This document shows positions 15,550 through 23,933 of a DNA stretch of 64,000 bases, piece by piece; position 1 is the stretch's first letter; each line of letters opens with the position of its first letter. Made by a program: the position numbers and the translations under genes. The stretch covers positions 186,001 to 250,000 of the forward strand of contig NZ_FRBL01000004.1 in assembly GCF_900142605.1 (NCBI RefSeq), given 5' to 3'. The notes under the pieces are model-generated. The model did no database searches, was not told the DNA's origin, and saw nothing but the letters and a program-made list of their open reading frames with translations. This DNA is from Chitinophaga jiangningensis. Its GTDB lineage: Bacteria > Bacteroidota > Bacteroidia > Chitinophagales > Chitinophagaceae.

Positions 15550-16614
15550 TCAATACAGCATATTACTGAGTCTTTCTACATTCAGTAATACAATCGAACC
15601 TTCGCGGATTTCTATTAACTTCTCCTCCCTGAAATCTGCGAGGGTTCTTATCACTGATTCCGTTGCCGTGCCAGCGATAGTCGCCAGGTTATCCCTGCTG
15701 ATTCCAATCGAAAAAGGCACTTCCTTACGCTGATTGTATTTCCTGTTAAGGAAAAGCAGTGCCTCAGCCACTTTGCGGCGAAGGGAATTGTAGGCCAATC
15801 CCAGTAACTGCTGCTCTTTCGCTGTAACACTACCGGCAAGCAAACGCATTAACTGCCCAGTTACCTCCCGGTTGTTACTAAGCAGTTCTTCAAACTCTGC
15901 GCGCGGTATCATCGCAATCTCCGTATCTTCTATTGCCTGTGCAGTGTCCCTGTATACCGTATTTTCCAGCAACGGCACGTACCCGAAAAAGTCACCCTCA
16001 TTGTAAAGGTCTGTCACCAGTTCTTTTCCATCATCGTTGCGTTTAAAGGTTTTCACTTTTCCTTTTTGCACGTAGAATATATTAATTACATGATTCCCCT
16101 CCTGGTAAATGATTTGCTTGGACCTGAATTTCTCTGTATTTCTTCCGTCAGCCAGTTCCTGTAGCGGGCTTTTGCCAGTGGCAGCCTCCATTAGCCTGCT
16201 GAATCCATGAAGATTTGTGTGAAAGTGCTGGGTTCGGAGGTCTGACTTTTTTATCCGGCTTTCAATGGCATGAAGGAGATCGGTGCCACTGAATGGCTTT
16301 GTAATGTAATCATCTGCACCCATTTCCATGCCTTTTCGAATATCAGCACGCTCGGTTCTGGCTGTCAGGAATATGAAGGGAATATCCTGGGTAACTTCAT
16401 TTTTTTGAAGCATATGCAATACGCCGTAACCGTCCAGCACCTGCATCATGATGTCGCACACCACAAGGTCGGGACTGAATTGCAGTGCCATCTCCACTCC
16501 CACCTTACCATTTTCAGCTGCCAGCACATGGTATCCGGCAAGGGTCAGTATTTCTGCAGTATTCTCCCTGATCTCGCGATTGTCTTCAATTAATAGAATC
16601 GTTTTTTTTGCCAT
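15550..16614 (-). CDS. response regulator with Crp-type output (REC - cNMP-binding - HTH_Crp)
   Basis: The 354-residue protein joins a receiver domain (residues 1-120; phosphoacceptor D54, T84, K107) to a complete Crp/Fnr module: jelly roll at about 160-260 (FYVQKGKVKTF, GDFFGYVPLL) and winged HTH at about 280-345. The recognition helix TATESVIRTLADF keeps a glutamate (E319) and arginine (R323) in the positions that contact TGA half-sites in Fnr and Crp. It should therefore read phosphorylation from the adjacent kinase and bind TGAY-N4-RTCA operators. Two bases separate it from the kinase gene, and the LOG gene heads the same transcript. Sigma-type or NarL outputs are more usual, so the domain pairing is notable. 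Confidence 0.9.
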   Translation of the reverse strand: MAKKTILLIEDNREIRENTAEILTLAGYHVLAAENGKVGVEMALQFSPDLVVCDIMMQVLDGYGVLHMLQKNEVTQDIPFIFLTARTERADIRKGMEMGADDYITKPFSGTDLLHAIESRIKKSDLRTQHFHTNLHGFSRLMEAATGKSPLQELADGRNTEKFRSKQIIYQEGNHVINIFYVQKGKVKTFKRNDDGKELVTDLYNEGDFFGYVPLLENTVYRDTAQAIEDTEIAMIPRAEFEELLSNNREVTGQLMRLLAGSVTAKEQQLLGLAYNSLRRKVAEALLFLNRKYNQRKEVPFSIGISRDNLATIAGTATESVIRTLADFREEKLIEIREGSIVLLNVERLSNMLY

Positions 16615-16616
16615 AG

Positions 16617-18179
16617 TTACAGGTAATTTGTAGGTATAATTACGGTAAATTTAGTTCCATTGCCCAGTTCCGTTTCGCACTGTATTTCCCCATGCATTAA
16701 TTCTGCATACTTGTTGACTATATGTAAGCCCAATCCGGTCCCCTGAATATTTCCCGCATTTGCGGCACGGAAAAATCGCTCAAAAAGGTGCTGCCGGTCA
16801 TTGGCAGACATTCCAATGCCCTTGTCTATCACTTCAAGGGTAAGTTCCTGAACACCAGTGGTAGTAAATACCTGAACACAGCTATATTCCGGTGAAAATT
16901 TTATGGCATTGCTCAGCAAATTCATTATGATGTGCTTAAAAAGAGTTTGGTCCAATGTTGCTTCCAGCGCACCACTGTGTTGATAATCCACCCACTGTCC
17001 AACTTTCAGCAGCCCCTGCATTTCATCCAGCACTTCCTGTATAAGTGACTGTACATTGAAGGTTGATTCCCTCACTTCCACCTTTCCTTCCTCAATTTTT
17101 CCAAGCGACAGAAAATCGTTCAGAATGGTAGTTAACATCTCCACAGACACTACAATTCGATCCAGGTGGCGATCCCTGTTAGGCTGGTCCGCTTCCGACG
17201 AGTATTGTTTGGCCAGGTAAGCTGATGAAAGTATAGTGCTTAAAGGGGTACGGAACTCATGTGACGCCATGGATACGAAGCGGGATTTTAATTCGCCCAG
17301 GTCCTTTTCCTTGCTGAGCGCAATTGTCAGCTCCTCCTTAGAAGCCTCTAACTGTTCCAGTGCTATCCGAAGCTGGGCTGTTCGTTCCTCCACCATCTGC
17401 TCCAGCTCATTATTTAATTTTTCAATTTTCTCTTCCGCCTTTTTTCTTTCAGTGATATTATTGATATAGGCAATCACAAAGGCTCCCTCATCGTCTTTAT
17501 AGTGACTGAGGCTGATTTCGACAGGAAACTCTGATCCATCCTTATGGACAGCGAATAAATCCATACCAATGCCCATAGGCCGGTTTTGCGGATGCTGAAC
17601 ATAGTGTTGCCGATGTCCTTCATGTTTGGCCTTAAACTTTTGCGGCAAGAGTATTTCCACTTTTTGACCTATAACTTCGTCCCGCTGGTAACCAAATTGC
17701 TGTAGGGCAAAGTTGTTAATCATGGTGATTTCCCCTCTGGCATTTGATACCAGTATACCCAGGCTCGCATAGTTGAACAAGGCCCCGAAACGTTGAAGAT
17801 CCTTTTCAAAACGATGGAGGAAGCTGGTGGGAGACTCCGAAAGCCTGAACAGTCTGTAAGCGACATTATCATACTGAAATGAAATACTTTCGTAAATGCC
17901 TGTATAATTTTGTCCGTTAAGATCTATCCATTCTCTTTCCTGCTGTTGCTGACGGTCGGCATCATTCTCATCTAAACCAAACTTATTCAGATTGACTAAC
18001 TGTATTAATGCCGGCTCATCTATCCCGGCAAATAAATCCATTTGGGCATAACTGAGGTAAACCAGGCTACCATCGTCCAGCCGTCTGATGCCGGTAAGCC
18101 CGGGTACATCCTTCATAATGGCGCCGAAAAATTCAAGCTGTGAAGATATTTCGTTAGTCCTATTCACAGATGTACTCAT
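16617..18179 (-). CDS. PAS-domain sensor histidine kinase (FixL-like PAS)
   Basis: A 520-residue soluble kinase with no membrane segment. Residues 1-115 are a divergent N-terminal PAS-like region, 125-245 a PAS domain, 250-300 a coiled coil, then HisKA with SMASHEFRTP (His 307) and HATPase with N-box NLLSNAIKF, DKGIGM and GTGLGLHIV. The PAS has VIGQKVEILLPQKFKAKHEG and MGIGMDLF, an arrangement like FixL. The histidine near residue 186 aligns with the FixL haem ligand, but the distal arginine is a methionine, so haem binding is uncertain. The ATG at 18179 is chosen over a GTG at 18224 that would overlap the LOG gene. It is the obvious partner of the regulator 2 bases downstream. Confidence 0.88.
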   Translation of the reverse strand: MSTSVNRTNEISSQLEFFGAIMKDVPGLTGIRRLDDGSLVYLSYAQMDLFAGIDEPALIQLVNLNKFGLDENDADRQQQQEREWIDLNGQNYTGIYESISFQYDNVAYRLFRLSESPTSFLHRFEKDLQRFGALFNYASLGILVSNARGEITMINNFALQQFGYQRDEVIGQKVEILLPQKFKAKHEGHRQHYVQHPQNRPMGIGMDLFAVHKDGSEFPVEISLSHYKDDEGAFVIAYINNITERKKAEEKIEKLNNELEQMVEERTAQLRIALEQLEASKEELTIALSKEKDLGELKSRFVSMASHEFRTPLSTILSSAYLAKQYSSEADQPNRDRHLDRIVVSVEMLTTILNDFLSLGKIEEGKVEVRESTFNVQSLIQEVLDEMQGLLKVGQWVDYQHSGALEATLDQTLFKHIIMNLLSNAIKFSPEYSCVQVFTTTGVQELTLEVIDKGIGMSANDRQHLFERFFRAANAGNIQGTGLGLHIVNKYAELMHGEIQCETELGNGTKFTVIIPTNYL

Positions 18180-18208
18180 ATCTCGGAGAGTTGTGTATGG
18201 ATATTTAA

Positions 18209-18973
18209 TTATTCTCCTAACCACACCAGGCGCTTTAAAGTTTTTAAGCGACTGAGACGGTATTTTTCGTTTGCGAATCGTTGTAGGTGATGAAGTGCCT
18301 CTTCCACGGAGTCAGTATAATGAATATATTGAAGATCTGCCTCATCGATGGCATTTTCCTTCAGCATTTGCTGCAGTAATGCCATTACCGGCTCCCAATA
18401 TTCTTTTCCCATCAATACTATTGGGAAGTTAAGAATTTTATGCGTTTGTATGAGCGTAAGGGCCTCAAAAAATTCATCCATGGTTCCAAAACCGCCAGGC
18501 ATGATGACAAAACCGTATGAATATTTGAACATTAATACTTTACGCACAAAAAAGTGCCGGCAATTGAATACCTTGTCCAGCCATTTATTAGGCACCTGCT
18601 CCTTTGGCAATATAATATTACAACCCAAAGCATGCCCACCAGCCTCTTTAGCGCCCCGGCTGGCCGCCTCCATAATACCTGGTCCACCACCGGTCATAAC
18701 ATTAAAACCCATCGAGGCAATACCAGCACCCACTTTGCGCGCAGTTTCGTACCAGGGAGTTGTAACTTTCCAACGGGCAGAGCCAAATACAGCTATGCAA
18801 GGTCCTCTGAAATGGAATACCCTGAATCCTCTAAGGAATTCCCAGCATATATGCAATAAAAAAAGCAATTCAAGGAAACGGGAACGAGGCCCTTCCAGGA
18901 AATATTTATCCTCTTCTCCAACAATTCCATTCTCATTTAGCCTGGGTCCTTCGTTTTCGGAAACAGCAGTCAT
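18209..18973 (-). CDS. LOG family protein (TIGR00730, lysine-decarboxylase-like fold)
   Basis: A 254-residue Rossmann-like protein with the LOG signature: IAVFGSARWKVTTPWYETAR, MTGGGPGIMEAASRGAKEAG and the catalytic PGGFGTMDEFFEALTLIQT (PGGxGTxxE). The known reaction of this family is release of a nucleobase from a nucleotide 5'-monophosphate; 'lysine decarboxylase' is a historic misname. The ATG at 18973 fits the operator phasing; an in-frame ATG at 19042 lies upstream of the predicted transcription start. It heads a probable LOG-kinase-regulator operon (29 bases to the kinase start), so the two-component genes may be autoregulated. Confidence 0.87.
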   Translation of the reverse strand: MTAVSENEGPRLNENGIVGEEDKYFLEGPRSRFLELLFLLHICWEFLRGFRVFHFRGPCIAVFGSARWKVTTPWYETARKVGAGIASMGFNVMTGGGPGIMEAASRGAKEAGGHALGCNIILPKEQVPNKWLDKVFNCRHFFVRKVLMFKYSYGFVIMPGGFGTMDEFFEALTLIQTHKILNFPIVLMGKEYWEPVMALLQQMLKENAIDEADLQYIHYTDSVEEALHHLQRFANEKYRLSRLKTLKRLVWLGE

Positions 18974-18989
18974 GTTTTGAATTTTGCCA

Positions 18990-19032
18990 TCAATTTCTGC
19001 AAACTTATCATAATGAACAATGACTGTTGTCA
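18990..19032 (-). promoter_or_regulatory. Crp/Fnr-type operator upstream of the LOG-kinase-regulator operon
   Basis: Operator TGACTGTTGTCA at 19021-19032, centre 53 bases before the LOG start codon. The -7 box at the phased position (18990-18997) is poor (GAAATTGA), so the promoter itself is weakly supported. If it is functional, the regulator controls its own synthesis. Confidence 0.55.
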
Positions 19033-19075
19033 CAGCCTTCATTCCAGCCCTCCTGACAGAAATTAGGTTACTGGT

Positions 19076-19118
19076 TGATCACTGTCAGCGAAAAGCACTG
19101 CCATATTTAGGAACATTG
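19076..19118 (+). promoter_or_regulatory. Crp/Fnr-type operator upstream of ppsA
   Basis: Operator TGATCACTGTCA at 19076-19087, centre 52 bases before the ppsA start codon. At the phased -7 position (19111-19118) the sequence is GAACATTG, a partial match to TAnnTTTG. Confidence 0.58.
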
Positions 19119-19133
19119 TATAAAGAAATAAAT

Positions 19134-21530
19134 ATGAACATGCTGGTAAAACCATTTTCAGCAATCAGGCTCACAGATGTACCTGAGGTAGGTGGAAAAA
19201 ACGCATCTCTCGGAGAAATGCGCTCCAACCTGGCAAGTAAAGGCCTCCGGGTTCCGGATGGGTTCAGCACCACTGCAGCAGCATTCAGGTACTTCCTGGC
19301 AGAAAATAAGTTGAGCGACCGACTTGAAAACCTCCTGCGATCGCTCGATCGGAAGGACTATACTAACCTGGCGGATGTAGGTGCTGCCGCACGTTCCCTG
19401 ATCCTAAACAGCTTTATGCCGGCGGATTTGGCAAAAGCAATTACTGTTGCATACCATCAACTGTCAGGTGCTACCCCGATCGGAGTAGCAGTAAGAAGTA
19501 GTGCCACAGCTGAAGATTTACCTGATGCCAGCTTTGCCGGCCAGCATGAGTCGTATCTCCATATTCAGGGCACGCAGGCATTGCTGGAAGCAGTTAAAAA
19601 GTGCTATGCATCCTTATTTACTGACAGAGCTATTAAATACAGGGAAGATCATCACTTTGATCATCATAAGGTAGCACTGTGTGTGGGCGTCCAGCAAATG
19701 GTGAGAGCTGACCTGGCCTGCTCAGGTGTAGGATTCACCCTGGAACCGGAATCCGGTTTCCGGGAGGTGGTATTGATAACAGCTACATGGGGATTAGGGG
19801 AAAACATCGTACAGGGACTCGTTTCTCCTGACGAATATTTAGTATTTAAACCTACACTACAGCAAAATAAACAGGCCATTATCCAACGGAATAAAGGCAG
19901 CAAAAAGGAGATGATGATCTACGACGATCATGGTACCATTAACGTGCCTACCCCTGTGGAAAAGCAGCAGCGCTATGTTTTGTCCGATAGTGAAATAACA
20001 GCCCTGGCACAATGGGGAATTGCCTTGGAACAACATTATCAGTGTCCTATGGATTTTGAATGGGCCAAAGATGGCATCGATGGAAAAATATATTTAATTC
20101 AGGCAAGGCCTGAAACCATCCATTCCAGAAAGCTTCCAGGTAATGCTACTACGTTCCGCCTGTCTGCAAAAGGAAATGCTATTGTTTCAGGAAATGCTAT
20201 CGGCACCCAGGCTGTCAGCGGGATTGCCCGGCTGATCACTTCTCCGGCCGATGCAGCACGGCTAAACAAGGGAGAAATTATTGTTACTGCCAATACCAGT
20301 CCTGACTGGGATCCGCTATTTAAGAAAGCGGTAGCCATAGTTACGAACGGCGGTGGCAGAACCAGTCATGCAGCAATTGTGGCCAGGGAAATGGGAATGC
20401 CTGCTATCACTGGTACTATTAATGGAACAGCTCTCATACAGGACGGACAACTCATTACAGTTTCCTGTTGCGAAGGAAAAACGGGATATGTATATGACGG
20501 AGCTATTTCTATTGAATCGAAAACCATCGATTTCAGTGAGATGAAGATGCCTGAGCATACTAACGCGATGTTAATCGTCAGTGACCCGGAACAGGCTTTC
20601 CAGCTTTCCCTACTTCCAAACAATGGCGTAGGACTACTACGAATGGAATTTATTATCACCCGTCATATCGGTATTCATCCTATGGCATTGATTCACCATG
20701 CTGTATTGAAAGACGCGCAGGCAAAACGCGCTATAGAGAATCAAACAAAGGATTATACCGATAAAAGTAAATTTTTTATAGAGCGCCTGTCAGAAGGTAT
20801 TGCCACTATAGCAGCCGCCTTTTATCCGAAGGAAGTAATTGTAAGAATGAGCGATTTCAAAACCAATGAATATGCCCAACTATTAGGAGGCAAAGAATTT
20901 GAACCGTTGGAGGAAAATCCGATGCTTGGCTTCCGTGGCGCATCCCGCTATTACCATCCGTTGTACCAGCCGGCGTTTGAACTGGAATGCGCCGCTATCA
21001 GGCGGGTCAGGAATAATATGGGATTTACCAATGTAAAAGCGATGATCCCCTTTTGCCGGACAATGCAGGAAGGCATACAGGTTCTGGAGATTATGGCATG
21101 CCATGGTTTAAAACGTGGAGAGCATGATTTCGAAGTATATGTGATGGCGGAAATTCCATCAAATATTTTGCAGGCAGAAAAGTTTGCATCTATATTTGAT
21201 GGTTTTTCAATCGGCTCTAATGATCTTACACAGCTTACACTTGGCATTGACAGGGATTCCCAGCTGGTTGCCCCGCTCTTTAATGAAGAAGACCCCGCTG
21301 TTTTACAGTTGATCAGCCTCCTCCTCGAAAAAGCAAAAAAATGCGGCGTAAAAGCCGGCCTATGCGGACAAGCCCCCAGCGATATTCCATCATTCGCCAC
21401 TTTTCTTGTAGCACATGGAATAAATAGTATTTCATTTAACCCCGATGCGCTGCTGCAGGGCATTGAAAATATCAGGACAGCAGAGCAGCAGCAGGAAACC
21501 AGGCCCGCACCTTTGCCCGTGTTACTGTAA
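19134..21530 (+). CDS. ppsA: phosphoenolpyruvate synthase
   Basis: A 798-residue enzyme that converts pyruvate, ATP and water to PEP, AMP and phosphate. The N-terminal ATP-grasp domain has VGGKNASLGEM, VAVRSSATAEDLPDASFAGQ and FEWAKDG. The swivelling phosphohistidine domain has GGRTSHAAIVAREMG (His 412). The C-terminal PEP-binding barrel has GLLRMEF, FKTNEYAQLLGG and GSNDLTQLTLGIDRD. The ATG at 19134 fits the operator phasing and the family N-terminus (KPFSAIRLTDVPEVGGK). Together with PfkB it suggests control of glycolytic flux at the F6P and PEP ends under the stress regulon. Confidence 0.93.
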   Translation: MNMLVKPFSAIRLTDVPEVGGKNASLGEMRSNLASKGLRVPDGFSTTAAAFRYFLAENKLSDRLENLLRSLDRKDYTNLADVGAAARSLILNSFMPADLAKAITVAYHQLSGATPIGVAVRSSATAEDLPDASFAGQHESYLHIQGTQALLEAVKKCYASLFTDRAIKYREDHHFDHHKVALCVGVQQMVRADLACSGVGFTLEPESGFREVVLITATWGLGENIVQGLVSPDEYLVFKPTLQQNKQAIIQRNKGSKKEMMIYDDHGTINVPTPVEKQQRYVLSDSEITALAQWGIALEQHYQCPMDFEWAKDGIDGKIYLIQARPETIHSRKLPGNATTFRLSAKGNAIVSGNAIGTQAVSGIARLITSPADAARLNKGEIIVTANTSPDWDPLFKKAVAIVTNGGGRTSHAAIVAREMGMPAITGTINGTALIQDGQLITVSCCEGKTGYVYDGAISIESKTIDFSEMKMPEHTNAMLIVSDPEQAFQLSLLPNNGVGLLRMEFIITRHIGIHPMALIHHAVLKDAQAKRAIENQTKDYTDKSKFFIERLSEGIATIAAAFYPKEVIVRMSDFKTNEYAQLLGGKEFEPLEENPMLGFRGASRYYHPLYQPAFELECAAIRRVRNNMGFTNVKAMIPFCRTMQEGIQVLEIMACHGLKRGEHDFEVYVMAEIPSNILQAEKFASIFDGFSIGSNDLTQLTLGIDRDSQLVAPLFNEEDPAVLQLISLLLEKAKKCGVKAGLCGQAPSDIPSFATFLVAHGINSISFNPDALLQGIENIRTAEQQQETRPAPLPVLL

Positions 21531-21537
21531 CACCAAA

Positions 21538-21570
21538 AGGGTACGACTATTATGGCCGTACCCTCTTTTT
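21538..21570. terminator. terminator between ppsA and the PolX-like gene
   Basis: An 8-bp stem (AGGGTACG/CGTACCCT) followed by CTTTTT on the plus strand and by AAAA-complement T on the minus strand. It can serve both convergent genes, which end 8 and 4 bases away. Confidence 0.78.
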
Positions 21571-21573
21571 GTA

Positions 21574-22869
21574 TTAACAGGCAGATTTAAGCTGTTTGAA
21601 TGCCGTTATGCCCTGCCACGACAGTGTATTTAAAACCTGTTTACTACTACACCAGCCCCGCCTTACCTTACTGATACCGGCCTGCATATAATCAAAATGC
21701 CGCAATGTATGCGCATCTGAACTGATAACAAGGTAAACACCCATTTCTATGGCTGTCTTCAGCAGCATATCAGCCACCTCCTGCTGACCAGGATAAGCAA
21801 TTATCTCTATGGCAGTATGGGTAGCGGCGGCCTTTTCAAAGAGTCGGCGCCAGTCAATAGAAAACGCATCCAGCCCCTTTCCGCCTACCCAACCAATATG
21901 CCCGATACAGTGTATGTGCGGGTTGTCACATGCCTTCATCAAACGCTCCGTTTTATCTTTTACTTCTTTGTCACGTACAGTAGCAATAACCCAATCAAAC
22001 TCCGGTAATATGGAGAGTGCAAGATCAGGCATGCCGTTTTCCAACAGGTTAATTTCTACTCCTTTTTTGAAAAAATCATATCCCAAATGGCTGTTAACCA
22101 TTGCAATTTCTTTGAACTGCTCCCGAAAGTCGGCTGGAGTCATAGCGTTTGCCATAAACTCTCCTGAAGATGGATCCGCAATGACCATATATTCATAATG
22201 CGGGAAGGCATTCAGCACATATCGGCCAATAGTGGGTATATTCTCATTGCCATCAGCCCAGGTACTATGCGCCTGCATATCTCCCCGGATGGCATTAAAG
22301 GACACCAGTTGGGGTAATTGACCCTGTGATGCTTTCGGGATCACGGTTTGATCCTCTCTCAATTCCGGGGGAATATACTGAAGGCCCAACAACCGGTAAA
22401 TATCTTCTTCACTTTCCCCTGCTAACAGTTCACCATTACTGCGTCTAAACAAGCCATACTTATTTAACAACAAGCCAGCTCCAGTAGCAAAAACTGCCAG
22501 GGCTTTGTTATGTGAAGCAGAGCCGGTGTAGTATAACAGGGCTGCCCCAAAAGAAGAGGGTTGTGCCATATACACATTAACAATTTCACCGGACTTTCCA
22601 ACAAAGTGAACCTCATACCTATCACTTTCAATAATCCGGCTAACCTGCCGTAATCCGAACACAGCCTGTTGCACCTGTTGCCGGTTCGATAATGGCACCT
22701 GTAGCACCACGTCTATATTTCCTATTGTATCTTTGCCTCTCCTGAGGCTACCGGCCAGCACGGCTTTTTCCACCCCTGGCAGCATCATCATTGTACGCTG
22801 CAACTCTTTTCCCAACAACGTGGCATTCCATAATAATAACCTGCCAGATGGCTTCACCATAGTGCTCAT
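21574..22869 (-). CDS. PolX/PHP-family protein lacking key catalytic residues in both domains
   Basis: The 431-residue product aligns with bacterial DNA polymerase X (usually about 570 residues) but lacks the N-terminal 8-kDa HhH region. The palm has GSLRRGKDTIGNID, where family members have GDID (N51 replaces the first Asp; D53 is kept), and IVNVYM, where they have VD (N98 replaces the third Asp). The PHP domain has GDMQAHSTWADG for GDLHMHSTWSDG (Q199), ADPSSG for TDHS (P233) and ATVRDK for ASIHS (R299), while H201, H324, D385 and H387 remain. Neither polymerase nor nuclease activity is expected; a binding or scaffold role is an inference. It is in an operon with the ATP-cone gene 31 bases upstream. 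Confidence 0.85.
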   Translation of the reverse strand: MSTMVKPSGRLLLWNATLLGKELQRTMMMLPGVEKAVLAGSLRRGKDTIGNIDVVLQVPLSNRQQVQQAVFGLRQVSRIIESDRYEVHFVGKSGEIVNVYMAQPSSFGAALLYYTGSASHNKALAVFATGAGLLLNKYGLFRRSNGELLAGESEEDIYRLLGLQYIPPELREDQTVIPKASQGQLPQLVSFNAIRGDMQAHSTWADGNENIPTIGRYVLNAFPHYEYMVIADPSSGEFMANAMTPADFREQFKEIAMVNSHLGYDFFKKGVEINLLENGMPDLALSILPEFDWVIATVRDKEVKDKTERLMKACDNPHIHCIGHIGWVGGKGLDAFSIDWRRLFEKAAATHTAIEIIAYPGQQEVADMLLKTAIEMGVYLVISSDAHTLRHFDYMQAGISKVRRGWCSSKQVLNTLSWQGITAFKQLKSAC

Positions 22870-22900
22870 TTTGATTGATTTTAATTTTTATCAGAAATGT

Positions 22901-23752
22901 TTATACCCATTTAAATGCAGTAACCTTTTTGCAAAGGCCTTCCAGCTCGGACCTTATGGCACCTCTTCTCCCCTGGCCTACATCTATCTCTTCCAGTACC
23001 GGCGACTGCAATAATAAGCTGTTGCAAAGCACGTATCCTTTTCCAAGCAGCCTGAATTTCTCTTCTCTTGTCAGCGTAGTTAAACAGGTAACGGGATACA
23101 GACCCGTACGGTCAATTATATCTTTAAGTCCCCTGTTATCCGGATAGTCCCAGGATAACAGATGGAGGCCCGCACAATTCCCATATTGCAAAGCATCCGT
23201 AGAAAATCTGGTATTGGTAACCAGCCAGCCTTCATAATCCGGTGATCGCCCTTCCTGCTGACGGATGATATCATCACACCTGGAATGAAAATAAAGTGGC
23301 ACCTTTACATCACAAAAGGTGCCACCGGCATGATGATACTTGCATTCTACAATGAGCGTACGGGGTCCTTTTGTTGCCAATACATCCACTTCATGTGTGA
23401 CACAATGACCCTGCATAATGATATTATTGCTGGACTGAAATCCCTCATTTATGAATAGTTCAGCCATGTACTTTTCGAAAGGAAAACCGGACGGCCCCAA
23501 CTGAAAAATGCCCTGCTTCAGGTTATATCTGGCAGCAACATGACGCGATTTCGCTTTCAGGATATTAAAAGCAGTACGGTAAATCGCCCTGGTGGATATC
23601 CCGGGATATAAACGCTCATGAATTTCCTTCATTATTTCATCAATAACTGCCTCTTCCGCTCCTGCCCTGTGCAGGGAATCCCGCACTTTTTCATCGGAAA
23701 ACAGTTTTGTTTCTCCACTCCGTTTTGTAACATATACCGCATTTTCAGCCAT
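22901..23752 (-). CDS. ATP-cone plus restriction-endonuclease-like protein
   Basis: A 283-residue protein with two parts. Residues 1-85 are an ATP-cone (VYVTKRSGETKLFSDEKVRD, then ISTRAIYRTAFNILK), the nucleotide-sensing module of ribonucleotide reductases and NrdR. From about residue 90 there is a PD-(D/E)XK-like core: GFPFEKYMAELF, then HEVDVLATKG and TLIVECKYH (D and E-x-K). This pairing suggests a nuclease or DNA-binding protein gated by ATP/dATP levels (inference). The ATG at 23752 is preferred to 23785, which is almost on the predicted transcription start. It precedes the degenerate PolX gene. Confidence 0.78.
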   Translation of the reverse strand: MAENAVYVTKRSGETKLFSDEKVRDSLHRAGAEEAVIDEIMKEIHERLYPGISTRAIYRTAFNILKAKSRHVAARYNLKQGIFQLGPSGFPFEKYMAELFINEGFQSSNNIIMQGHCVTHEVDVLATKGPRTLIVECKYHHAGGTFCDVKVPLYFHSRCDDIIRQQEGRSPDYEGWLVTNTRFSTDALQYGNCAGLHLLSWDYPDNRGLKDIIDRTGLYPVTCLTTLTREEKFRLLGKGYVLCNSLLLQSPVLEEIDVGQGRRGAIRSELEGLCKKVTAFKWV

Positions 23753-23792
23753 ACCTGTTGAATTATACCCGAATTTAGCCTGCATCTTAACC

Positions 23793-23834
23793 CTAATTTA
23801 TGATCCCGGTTAGCCACACAGATGATCCTGCTCA
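23793..23834 (-). promoter_or_regulatory. Crp/Fnr-type operator and promoter for the ATP-cone/PolX-like operon
   Basis: Operator TGATCCTGCTCA at 23823-23834; this is the only one of the twelve with C instead of A/G before TCA. On the minus strand TAAATTAG (23793-23800) is one mismatch from TAnnTTTG, with a centre-to-box distance of 28.5 bp. Confidence 0.58.
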
Positions 23835-23835
23835 G

Positions 23836-23900
23836 TGATTATTGTCAACCAGGGTACTGCTATCAGTCATGTTTTGCCTCCTTATACTGTTATAGCTTTA
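23836..23900 (+). promoter_or_regulatory. Crp/Fnr-type operator and promoter for the lipoprotein-deacetylase operon
   Basis: Operator TGATTATTGTCA at 23836-23847, one base from the divergent operator. -7 box TAGCTTTA at 23893-23900, with a 51.5-bp centre-to-box distance, as at 9407 and 13120. Confidence 0.68.
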
Positions 23901-23933
23901 GGTAGATGTTAAAGCACCATTAAAACATGGCAA

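Noticed and set aside
18180..18224. GTG at 18224 as the start of the PAS kinase
   Set aside because: It would overlap the LOG gene by 16 bases and add a basic stretch with no family support. The ATG at 18179 gives a normal N-terminus.
18209..18973. Lysine decarboxylase activity or plant-like cytokinin synthesis for the LOG protein
   Set aside because: PGGxGTxxE marks the LOG phosphoribohydrolase family. No decarboxylase residues or cytokinin genes are present, so only the general nucleotide reaction is claimed.
18348..18980. A 210-codon plus-strand open frame opposite the LOG gene
   Set aside because: The minus-strand frame contains the full LOG signature, so this is its antisense shadow.
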